Assembly (NCBI RefSeq): GCF_027912515.1
Contig: NZ_CP115464.1
Location: 3,449,501 to 3,513,500 of the forward strand
From: Brevundimonas sp. NIBR10
Lineage (GTDB): Bacteria > Pseudomonadota > Alphaproteobacteria > Caulobacterales > Caulobacteraceae
Direction: 5' to 3'
DNA length: 64,000 nt
The notes beneath the pieces are model-generated. The model was given only the letters and a program-made list of their open reading frames with translations, did not search any database and was not told the origin of the DNA. A program made the position numbers and the translations under genes. Positions 48,404-55,787 of the stretch are shown here, piece after piece (the first letter of the stretch is position 1; each line of letters opens with the position of its first letter).

Positions 48404-49549
48404 TCACAGGGCGGCCGCATACAGCGCCCGTGCCTGATCCTGATCGATCGGCACGGGGTTGTTGACCAGCAACCGCTGCTGCTTCATCGCCTCGGCCGCC
48501 AGCAGATCGAGGTCGCTCTCCGCCACCCCCACCATCGACAGCCGGTCGGGCAGGCCGCATTCGGCGCACATCGTCGTCAGCGCCTCGATCAGCCCCTGCC
48601 CCCTGGCTTCGCGCGAACGCCCGGCCAGCGCCGGCGACACGATCTCGGCCAGTTCCGCATAGTGATCCAGTGCCGCCGCCATGTTGTGCCCCAGCACGTG
48701 CGGCAGCATCAGGGCGTTCGACAGGCCGTGCGGCACGTGGAAATGCCCACCCAGCGGATAGGCCAGGGCGTGAACCCCCGCCACCGGCGCATTGGCGAAC
48801 GCCACCCCCGCCAGATGCGCCCCCAGCAGCATCGCCCCGCGCGCGGCCCGGTCCTGCCCGTTCCTGACCACTGTCAACAGGTTGCGGCTCAGAAGATCCA
48901 GCGCCTGCCGCGCCATCAGGTCGGACATCGGGTTCTTGAGACGCGCCGAGGTAAAGGCCTCGATCGCGTGGACCATGGCGTCCACGCCGGTCGCCGCAGT
49001 GATGTGCGCAGGCAGCCCCACGGTCAGCTCGGCATCGAGAATGGCCCAATCGGCATAGAGGGCGGCGGACACCACCCCCTTCTTCTCCGCCCCGCCGACC
49101 GTGACGATGGCCACGGCCGTGGCCTCGGACCCGGTCCCCGCCGTCGTCGGGATCAGCACCAGCGGAAGCCGTCGCCCCCGGGCCTGATCGACGCCGTATA
49201 TGGTCTCCAGCGCATCGCCCGAGCCGATCAGATAGGCGACCAGCTTGGCCACATCCATCGGACTGCCCCCGCCCAGACCGACCACCGAACCGACCCCGGC
49301 CGAACGCCCCGCCTCGACCGCCGCCAGCACCGTCGCCGCCGACGGATCGGCCTCGACCGCGTCGAAGATGATGACCGTCCGCCCTGCACCTTCCAGCGCC
49401 CGGACCGCCTGATCACACAGCCCCAGCCGACGCACACCGGCATCTGTGACGAGCAGCACAGCCCCCTCCGGCACCAGATCGGCCAGCCGGCCGCATCCGC
49501 CCGCCCCCAGATGAAGCCGGGGTCCATAGTTGAAATCAAACGCCTGCAT
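48404..49549 (-). CDS. Iron-containing alcohol dehydrogenase
   Basis: 381 residues of the group III (Fe-ADH) family. NAD-binding GGGSPMD (about residues 92-98), PTTAGTGSEAT and metal ligands in VDAMVHAIEAF and HALAYPLGGHFHVPHGLSNAL are present. It reduces or oxidises short-chain alcohols/aldehydes; substrate unknown. It is on the minus strand, facing the TonB receptor; the neighbour upstream is a TetR regulator of the same strand, 106 bases away, which could control it. Confidence 0.93.
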   Translation of the reverse strand: MQAFDFNYGPRLHLGAGGCGRLADLVPEGAVLLVTDAGVRRLGLCDQAVRALEGAGRTVIIFDAVEADPSAATVLAAVEAGRSAGVGSVVGLGGGSPMDVAKLVAYLIGSGDALETIYGVDQARGRRLPLVLIPTTAGTGSEATAVAIVTVGGAEKKGVVSAALYADWAILDAELTVGLPAHITAATGVDAMVHAIEAFTSARLKNPMSDLMARQALDLLSRNLLTVVRNGQDRAARGAMLLGAHLAGVAFANAPVAGVHALAYPLGGHFHVPHGLSNALMLPHVLGHNMAAALDHYAELAEIVSPALAGRSREARGQGLIEALTTMCAECGLPDRLSMVGVAESDLDLLAAEAMKQQRLLVNNPVPIDQDQARALYAAAL

Positions 49550-49654
49550 GGCTCACGTTCCGTCCGTCGTCTTCGACGACAGTCGGGGCTCCGACCCTCT
49601 CAGTCAAACGCAAGATGGGGGCGGGATCGCGTCGCTGTGCCCGGCCTGGGTCAG

Positions 49655-50278
49655 CTAGCCCGGGGCGCGCAGCACGCTCGCGACGGCTTCCTCGATCATC
49701 AGCGTCTGGAGATCCAGCGAGCCACGATCGAAGAATGGATCAAGGAGTTCGAACCGCAACAACCGCGCCAGCCCGAAGATCGACGTCCAGAAAGAAACCG
49801 CCCTCACCACGTTCTGCTCGCCTTCAGGCTCCCCCCGTGCGGAAGCGACGGCACCCACCACGATGTCGAAGGCCTGGCGGAAAGCCGGGCCGAGCGCGGG
49901 ATCGACTGGATGCGTCAGCTCGCTCTCGTACATCAGCTCGAACAGATGAGGGTTCTCAAGGCTGAAGGCGATGAAGCTGCGAGCAAGGTCGGCGAGCACA
50001 CGTCTCGGATCGGCAGCGCCGTCACGGACGATCGTAGCGGCGGCACCATTGATTTGCCGGAAACCTTCGAGGGCAAGGGCGCAGAGCAGGCCACGGCGAG
50101 TCCCGAAATGGTAGTACGGCGCGCCGGGCGACAGGTTCGCGCAAATCGCCAGCGCCCTGACCGAAATCGAGGCGTGGCCCGCCGTTCGCAGATGGTCGAG
50201 CCCGCAACGCAACAGATCGCGCTTTGAATCCTCGCCGCTGGAATTCTGCGTCGCTGCATCGGAACTACCGGTGTCCAT
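49655..50278 (-). CDS. TetR-family regulator, divergent from a monooxygenase
   Basis: 207 residues. Helix-turn-helix: RCGLDHLRTAGHASISVRALAICANLSPGAPYYHFGTRRGLLCAL. The C-terminal domain (FSLENPHLFELMYESEL, then AVSFWTSIFGLARLL) is of the WHG-like/TetR_C type. The ATG at 50278 was preferred over a TTG at 50314. Two adjacent palindromes in the divergent promoter (50330-50359) are probable binding sites; the FAD monooxygenase opposite is the natural target. Confidence 0.88.
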   Translation of the reverse strand: MDTGSSDAATQNSSGEDSKRDLLRCGLDHLRTAGHASISVRALAICANLSPGAPYYHFGTRRGLLCALALEGFRQINGAAATIVRDGAADPRRVLADLARSFIAFSLENPHLFELMYESELTHPVDPALGPAFRQAFDIVVGAVASARGEPEGEQNVVRAVSFWTSIFGLARLLRFELLDPFFDRGSLDLQTLMIEEAVASVLRAPG

Positions 50279-50329
50279 GGGTCCGTCATTGCCCGCGAAG
50301 TGGGGGAGTGACAAGCCTCGCCCACTCGT

Positions 50330-50359
50330 TTAATCAGCGATTAATTGATCAGTGATTAA
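50330..50359. promoter_or_regulatory. Two adjacent 15-bp palindromes, probable TetR operators (or CtrA sites)
   Basis: Copy 1 (50330-50344) is TTAATC-AGC-GATTAA, a perfect dyad. Copy 2 (50345-50359) is TTGATC-AGT-GATTAA, one base off. They abut, between tetR and the monooxygenase. Copy 1 also equals the CtrA consensus TTAA-N7-TTAA, so cell-cycle control is an alternative. Confidence 0.8.
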
Positions 50360-50378
50360 CAACTGCAAAGGGATGGAT

Positions 50379-51614
50379 ATGGCGGAATCCAGAGGGCGTA
50401 TTGCGGTCATCGGGGCGGGTCCGGGGGGCATGGCAGCAGCCCTCGCCCTGATCCGTCAGGGGTTCGAGGTTTCGATCTATGAGCGGTTTGCCGAGGTCAA
50501 GGCGGCCGGAAACATCCTCAACCTGTGGCCGCCGCCCCAGAAAGTTCTGAAGATCATCGGTGTCGATACGACCGACCTCGGGGCCCCCTGCCACACGATC
50601 TTCGCCAACGCCAAAGGCCGGATGCGCGCCGACGTGAGGCTACCGGCCGAGGTCGAGGAAGAGTATGGCGGCGGCTTCATCGGCCTGCTTCGGTGGGGTC
50701 TCTATCAGCGCATGCTGGCGGCCTTGCCCGAGGGCGTCCTCCGGCTGAACCACAACCTGACGGGTCTGGAGGATCTGGGCGAGACGGTGAAACTGACCTT
50801 TGAAGGTCGCGACCCGGTCGTCGCCGACCTCGTGATCGGCGCAGACGGCATCAATTCATCTGTCCGGAAGTCGCTGTGGGGCGACGCCCCCATCCGACGG
50901 CAGTTTCTCCATCTGGTCGGCGGCTGGCTCTACGATGAGCGCGGAGCATCGGGCGAAGGTGTGATCTCGCACAACCGCACGACCCAGGTCAGCTACACCC
51001 CGATCCGTCATGAGGGCCAGTGGGGCTTTGAATGGTGGGTGCTGGAAGCGTTCAGGGACAGGGACCCGGTTCTGGTCGACCTCCTCGGCTTCTGCCAGAA
51101 GCGCGCCGTTGAGTTCTCGCCGCTCGTCCGGGAACTGATCGACCGGACGCCGGTCGAAAACATGCAGCGATGGGAAATCCGCGATCGCCCGCCGATCAGG
51201 CAATGGTCCAGGGGCCGTGCGACCCTGGTCGGCGACGCCGCCCACCCGACGTCACCCTACGCGGCCTACGGCGCCGGCATGTCGATCGAGGACGGCTATT
51301 TTCTGGCCCGGGAACTGGGCGCGATCGATATCCATGACACCGAGGCGGTCCATGGTGCCCTGCAAGCCTACGAAGATCGGCGCAAACCCCATACGGCCTA
51401 TGTGTCGCAACTTGCGTACAAGGTCGGCCGGATGTTCCACCATCTGCCCGGGCCCTTACGGCCGTTGCGGGACCTGATCTTCGACCGGACCCCATTCCTG
51501 CAAAGGATGGTGGGCGACCAGATGCCGGCACAGATCCTCAGCCAGCTGGCTGAAATCGAGGAAGGCGAACAGCCGATGGTACGTCCTCTCGGGCTCGAAC
51601 CGAGGACCCTCTGA
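50379..51614 (+). CDS. FAD-dependent aromatic-ring monooxygenase-like oxidoreductase
   Basis: 411 residues of the group A flavin hydroxylases. The FAD motifs are GAGPGG (near residue 14), VIGADGINSSVR (the DG motif) and the GD motif in RGRATLVGDAAHPTSPYAAYGAGMSIEDGYFLA. The ATG at 50379 has AAGGG six bases upstream; a GTG at 50352 lies in the operator and was rejected. The last 12 residues (MVRPLGLEPRTL) are encoded opposite the 3' part of tRNA-Lys, so the original stop was probably lost and the true C-terminus is about GEQP. Its substrate is unknown. Confidence 0.88.
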   Translation: MAESRGRIAVIGAGPGGMAAALALIRQGFEVSIYERFAEVKAAGNILNLWPPPQKVLKIIGVDTTDLGAPCHTIFANAKGRMRADVRLPAEVEEEYGGGFIGLLRWGLYQRMLAALPEGVLRLNHNLTGLEDLGETVKLTFEGRDPVVADLVIGADGINSSVRKSLWGDAPIRRQFLHLVGGWLYDERGASGEGVISHNRTTQVSYTPIRHEGQWGFEWWVLEAFRDRDPVLVDLLGFCQKRAVEFSPLVRELIDRTPVENMQRWEIRDRPPIRQWSRGRATLVGDAAHPTSPYAAYGAGMSIEDGYFLARELGAIDIHDTEAVHGALQAYEDRRKPHTAYVSQLAYKVGRMFHHLPGPLRPLRDLIFDRTPFLQRMVGDQMPAQILSQLAEIEEGEQPMVRPLGLEPRTL

Positions 51615-51653
51615 TTAAAAGTCAGATGCTCTAACCAACTGAGCTAAGGACGC
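51577..51653 (-). tRNA. tRNA-Lys, anticodon UUU
   Basis: Read on the minus strand, it folds as a full cloverleaf: acceptor GCGTCCT / AGGACGT, D arm GCTC / GAGC, anticodon arm TCTGA-CTTTTAA-TCAGA with anticodon TTT, variable GGGTC, T arm CTCGG-TTCGAGC-CCGAG, discriminator A and an encoded CCA (77 bases with CCA). The first base pair is a G-U wobble. Bases 51577-51614 overlap the antisense monooxygenase end. Confidence 0.95.
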
Positions 51654-51705
51654 GCACTATCGGGTGGGCCTTCTGTTCGATCGCGGCCGCCGGGTCAAGA
51701 CCGGA

Positions 51706-53451
51706 TCAGGCGGCCTGTACCAGTTCGTCGGTCTCGACAGCCGGCGTGCAGGCCTCCGCCAGGGTCCGGGCCAGCAGGACGGGGTCGATCGGCTTGGTCA
51801 GGAAGGCCTGGGCCCCGACCTCGTCCCAGGCGGCGCGATGGACGTCCATGGCGTTGGCGGTCAGGGCGATCAGGGGCGTGTCGCGGTTCACGCCGCTGCT
51901 GCGGATCCCGCGCGAGGCCTCAAGCCCGTCCATGACCGGCATCTGCATATCCATCAGGATGGCGTCGAACACCTGGGTCTGACAGATGGCGACGGCCTCG
52001 GCCCCGTTCTCGACCAGGGTCAGCACGCAGCCGTGCGGTTCAAGCAGCAGGCTGAGGATACGACGGTTCACCGCATGATCGTCGGCCGCCAGCACCTGAC
52101 GGCCGCGCAGGGCCCCCGCGTCGGCGACCCGACGGGCCTTGTCCTGGGCCGGGGCCATGACGACGGCCTCGGCCGGCAGGCGCACGGTAAAGGTCGAGCC
52201 CTGGCCGACCACGCTGGTCACCGTCAGGTCACCGCCCATCATCTCGGCGAGGCGACGGCTGATGGCCAGCCCAAGGCCGGTGCCGCCGTAGCGTCGCGTC
52301 GTGCCGACGTCGGCCTGCTCGAAACTGTCGAAGATATGGGCCAGTCGGTCTTCGGGGATGCCGCAGCCGGTGTCGGCGACGGCCAGGATCAGGGCCGCGT
52401 TCGGCGCGTCCCACGCGACGCTCACCGTCACCTCCCCTTCGCGGGTGAACTTCAGGGCATTGGACAGCAGGTTGAACAGGATCTGCTGGAAGCGCAGGGC
52501 ATCGGTCACCACGCCGTCAGGCGTGTCGTCGGCGATGTCGAATCGTAAGGTGACGCCGCCCGCCTCGGCCTTGGGTTCCCACAGCCGTTGAAGCGACGTC
52601 AGCCGCGCCCTTACGTCCATCGGGGCCTGCTCCAGATGCATCTTGCCGGCCTCGATCTTGGAAAAGTCGAGCACGTCATTGAGCAGTCCGACCAGAACGT
52701 CGCCCGCATCGATCAGCATCATCACATGCTCGCGCTGTTCGGCGTCCAGCCGGGTCCGGCGCAACAGGTTGGCCGCCGAGATCACCGCATTCATGGGCGT
52801 GCGGATTTCGTGGCTGACGACGGCGAGGAAGTCGGACTTGGCGGCGCTGGCGGCATCGGCCTTGTGCCGGGCCTCGCGGGCCTCGGCATTGGCGGCCTGG
52901 AGGCCCGAGGTGGTCGCCGAACTCTGGCGGACCGCGACGACCAGATGGCTCATGTAGAGCAGGCCGCCGACCGTGATCAGCAGTTCGGCCGGGCGCCGCT
53001 CCAGAATGGCCGTCGCGACGGGCAGGCCGACGAAATACAGGGCGTGGGGAATGACAGCCGACAGCAGCAGGGCGCGCGTGTGGTGCATGTGCAGGCTGAC
53101 GTGCAGCAAGCCGCCGGCGGCCTGGATCATCGCAAAGATGCGACCTTCCTCGCCGCCGTAGAACCACAGATAGCCGGTCATCCCGGAGTAGACGACGACA
53201 TTGAGCGACGCCATCACGCAGCAGGCGATCTTGTAGGCCGGCGACGGTACCTGCTCCGGCGCGCGCCGGAGGTCTCGACAGAGCCACCAGTCCGCACCCT
53301 GGCTGGCCAGAACGACGACGATCCAGACGGCCGGCCAGATCGACGGGGCCAGGATCCAGCCCACGAAACCGATGAAGGCGGCGAGCGCCAGCCGGGAGCC
53401 CAGCTCGCGGGCGCGCACCTGTGCGGCCATGGCGTATCCGGAAGTCGTCAT
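51706..53451 (-). CDS. Membrane hybrid histidine kinase
   Basis: 581 residues. Residues 20-175 carry about six hydrophobic helices with little periplasmic loop, so it senses from the membrane or within it. HisKA has H214 in AVVSHEIRTPMNAV; HATPase_c has NLLSNALKF, ADTGCGIPED and YGGTGLGLAISRR; a C-terminal receiver has phospho-Asp in LMDMQMPVMDG and Lys in LTKPIDP. It should pass phosphate to an unknown phosphotransferase. The chosen ATG (53451) starts the conserved N-terminus; upstream in-frame codons are not likely coding. It ends 52 bases before tRNA-Lys on the same strand. Confidence 0.93.
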   Translation of the reverse strand: MTTSGYAMAAQVRARELGSRLALAAFIGFVGWILAPSIWPAVWIVVVLASQGADWWLCRDLRRAPEQVPSPAYKIACCVMASLNVVVYSGMTGYLWFYGGEEGRIFAMIQAAGGLLHVSLHMHHTRALLLSAVIPHALYFVGLPVATAILERRPAELLITVGGLLYMSHLVVAVRQSSATTSGLQAANAEAREARHKADAASAAKSDFLAVVSHEIRTPMNAVISAANLLRRTRLDAEQREHVMMLIDAGDVLVGLLNDVLDFSKIEAGKMHLEQAPMDVRARLTSLQRLWEPKAEAGGVTLRFDIADDTPDGVVTDALRFQQILFNLLSNALKFTREGEVTVSVAWDAPNAALILAVADTGCGIPEDRLAHIFDSFEQADVGTTRRYGGTGLGLAISRRLAEMMGGDLTVTSVVGQGSTFTVRLPAEAVVMAPAQDKARRVADAGALRGRQVLAADDHAVNRRILSLLLEPHGCVLTLVENGAEAVAICQTQVFDAILMDMQMPVMDGLEASRGIRSSGVNRDTPLIALTANAMDVHRAAWDEVGAQAFLTKPIDPVLLARTLAEACTPAVETDELVQAA

Positions 53452-53580
53452 GGGGCCTCGCTTCGCATCGCACTGTTGTACGAGCCAAACACCAAGGATT
53501 CGTTGCCTTGGACGGCCGATCACCGCTATGGAACGGCTCTGTCCGGGGCGCATTATCGCGAAGTTCCGGGGAAGACATCG

Positions 53581-53823
53581 ATGATCAAAAGACTCGTTCT
53601 GGCTCTCGCCTTCGGCACCGTCGCCCTCGCCGGCTGCGATGAGCCTCGTCCTGCTCAGGAAGAGACCGCGCCGCCGCCCATGGAGGCTCCGGTTCCGCCG
53701 CCGGTCGAGACCCCGGTGCCGACCACGCCACCGCCCTCGGCGACGGACACCTCGACCCTGCCCGCCGACCAGCGGGCTTCCGAAGAAACGGTCAAACCCG
53801 AGAGCGAGACGCTGTTCTACTGA
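53581..53823 (+). CDS. Small proline-rich lipoprotein
   Basis: 80 residues. The signal ends in FGTVALAGC, a good lipobox (L-A-G-C), so the mature protein begins at the cysteine. The rest is proline- and threonine-rich (APPPMEAPVPPPVETPVP, then TTPPPSATDTSTLPADQRAS), typical of flexible periplasmic spacers. Function unknown. It lies 92 bases before tamA on the same strand and could belong to the same envelope-assembly group. Confidence 0.8.
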   Translation: MIKRLVLALAFGTVALAGCDEPRPAQEETAPPPMEAPVPPPVETPVPTTPPPSATDTSTLPADQRASEETVKPESETLFY

Positions 53824-53877
53824 CCGCCGCCTCAGACCGGTGCCTTATGGGTGCCACGACGGGGTGATTTCACCCGC

Positions 53878-53899
53878 ACGCGTCACCTGGGTGACGCGT
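53878..53899. promoter_or_regulatory. 22-bp inverted repeat upstream of tamA
   Basis: ACGCGTCACC and GGTGACGCGT are exact arms with a 2-base centre, 16 bases before the TTG start of tamA. The loop is too small for a stable RNA hairpin end, so a protein-binding operator for tamA-tamB is more likely. Confidence 0.7.
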
Positions 53900-53915
53900 T
53901 GACGAAGGTTCGGGA

Positions 53916-55787
53916 TTGATCGCACGGCCCTCCCCGCAGTCCGGTTGGAACGCGACCGTCGCACGCGCTCCGCAGTCGGCTGCGATCGGCGGCGTCGCGC
54001 TGGCGCTATTGATGATGGTGGCTCCGGCCCATGCCGACCCCAAGGCCCAGATTCGCGGTGACCTGGACGATACCTTGAGGGCCCAGCTTGTCCGTGCCGT
54101 GGGCGAGGCCGACGGCGCGCCTACCAACCGTTTCGAGGCCCGCCGACGCGCCCGCTCCGCGGTCGAGGCCGCCGAGGCCCTGCTGCGCTCCGAAGGCTAC
54201 TACCAGCCGACGCTGGATGATGTGGTCGAGGGCGACGAGAATCCGGTCGCGATCGTCTCGGTCATCCCCGGCCGGCGCTTCCTGCTCGGCCCGCCGGCCA
54301 TCGAATGGATCGCACCCGAGCCGGAACGGGGGGCGGCCGCCGCGGCCGCCGCCGAGGTCGGCCTGACGCCCGGCGATCCCGGCCGCGCCGTCGACGTCAT
54401 CGCGGGCGAGGGCCGGATCGTCGCGGGTCTGACCCGCCGGGGCTATGCCGATGCGGCGACCCAGCCCCGCAGGGTGGTCGTCGACCATGCCGCCTTCACC
54501 GTTCAGCCTACCTATCGCGTCGTCTCCGGTCCGATGGTCCGGCTGGACGGAATCAGACTCGAGACCGAGGGTCGGACACGCCAGAACTGGGTCGCGGGCC
54601 TCGCTCCCTGGGCAGAGGGCGACCGGTTCGATCCGGACAAGGTCGCGGAACTGGAACGCCGCCTGCTGGACACCGGAGTCTATGACACCGTCGGCGTCGC
54701 CCTGGCCCCGGCGGACCAGACCAATCCGGCCGGCAACCGCCCCGTCGTCGTCACCCTCGCCGATCGGCCGAGGCGTGTGCTCGAGGCCGGGATCACCCTG
54801 TCCACCGCCCAGGCGACGGTGACGACCGGCGCGACGACTTCGGTCACCGGCGGCTCGGCCGTCGAGGCGATCTCGACCTGGTACAACCGCTTCGGCCGCG
54901 CCGACACCCTGCGCTGGCAGGCCCGGATCGCCACGATCGACAGCCGTCTGGGCGTCGACCTCTCCCTGCCCCACTGGCGCCGGCCGGCCCAGACGCTGAA
55001 GCTGACCACCGCCCTGGTGAACGAGAACACCGACGCCTACAGCCGCCTCGCCGCGACGGTGTCCGCCGACCTCCAGCAGCGGATCGGCAAGACCTCCTGG
55101 ATCAGCTATGGCGTCGGCCTGGACGTCGGTCAGTATGACGAGAGCCGCTTCGACCCGGTCACCCTCGCGCCGATCCGCATGAACCGCGACCTGGCCATCC
55201 TGACGGGACGCGCCGGAGCCTATCTGGATCGCTCCAACGACCCGCTGAACCCGACGGCGGGCTACCGCTTCACCCTGAACGTCCAGCCGACGGCTGTGGC
55301 CGGTGACGACACGGTGCTGTTCCTGCGGACGGAAACCCAGGCCACCTTGTATCGCCCCGTGATGGACCGCACCGTGCTGGCCGGGCGCATCCGGCTGGGG
55401 TCCATCCTGGGCGGGGACGAGCTGACGGTGCCGGCCGATCGCCTGTTCTATTCCGGCGGCGGCGGGTCCGTGCGCGGCTACGGCTATCAGGACGTCGGTC
55501 CCCGCCTGCCCGACAACACGCCGCGCGGCGGGATATCCCTGTTCGAGACCTCGCTGGAGGTGCGTCGCGACATCGGCCAGAGCTTCGGCGCCGTGGCCTT
55601 CGTCGATGCCGGCGCGATCGGCTTCGACGAAGCCCCGGACCTGTCGAACATGCGCTACGCCGTGGGCGTCGGGGCCCGCTACAAGCTGCCGTTCGGTCCC
55701 GTCCGCGCCGACATCGCCTTCCCCATCAGCCCGCGCGAGGGCGATCCGACCTTCCAGGTCTACATCAGCATCGGCCAGGCGTTTTGA
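53916..55787 (+). CDS. tamA: TamA, Omp85-family outer-membrane assembly protein
   Basis: 623 residues. A leader with a hydrophobic stretch (SAAIGGVALALLMMVAPAHAD) is the signal sequence. POTRA domains follow (about residues 60-285: VEAAEALLRSEGYYQPTLDDVV, ELERRLLDTGVYDTVGVALA) and then a 16-strand barrel of the Omp85 type. Its diagnostic lid motif is the RGYGYQDVGPR segment (VRGYGYQ), and it ends in YISIGQAF with terminal Phe. It works with TamB to insert autotransporters and other outer-membrane proteins. TTG start at 53916; the stop overlaps the tamB start. Confidence 0.92.
   Translation: MIARPSPQSGWNATVARAPQSAAIGGVALALLMMVAPAHADPKAQIRGDLDDTLRAQLVRAVGEADGAPTNRFEARRRARSAVEAAEALLRSEGYYQPTLDDVVEGDENPVAIVSVIPGRRFLLGPPAIEWIAPEPERGAAAAAAAEVGLTPGDPGRAVDVIAGEGRIVAGLTRRGYADAATQPRRVVVDHAAFTVQPTYRVVSGPMVRLDGIRLETEGRTRQNWVAGLAPWAEGDRFDPDKVAELERRLLDTGVYDTVGVALAPADQTNPAGNRPVVVTLADRPRRVLEAGITLSTAQATVTTGATTSVTGGSAVEAISTWYNRFGRADTLRWQARIATIDSRLGVDLSLPHWRRPAQTLKLTTALVNENTDAYSRLAATVSADLQQRIGKTSWISYGVGLDVGQYDESRFDPVTLAPIRMNRDLAILTGRAGAYLDRSNDPLNPTAGYRFTLNVQPTAVAGDDTVLFLRTETQATLYRPVMDRTVLAGRIRLGSILGGDELTVPADRLFYSGGGGSVRGYGYQDVGPRLPDNTPRGGISLFETSLEVRRDIGQSFGAVAFVDAGAIGFDEAPDLSNMRYAVGVGARYKLPFGPVRADIAFPISPREGDPTFQVYISIGQAF

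Noticed and set aside
51576..51614. Last 12 codons of the monooxygenase as genuine protein
   Set aside because: They are the antisense reading of tRNA-Lys, a common artefact; kept in the coordinates because the frame has no earlier stop.
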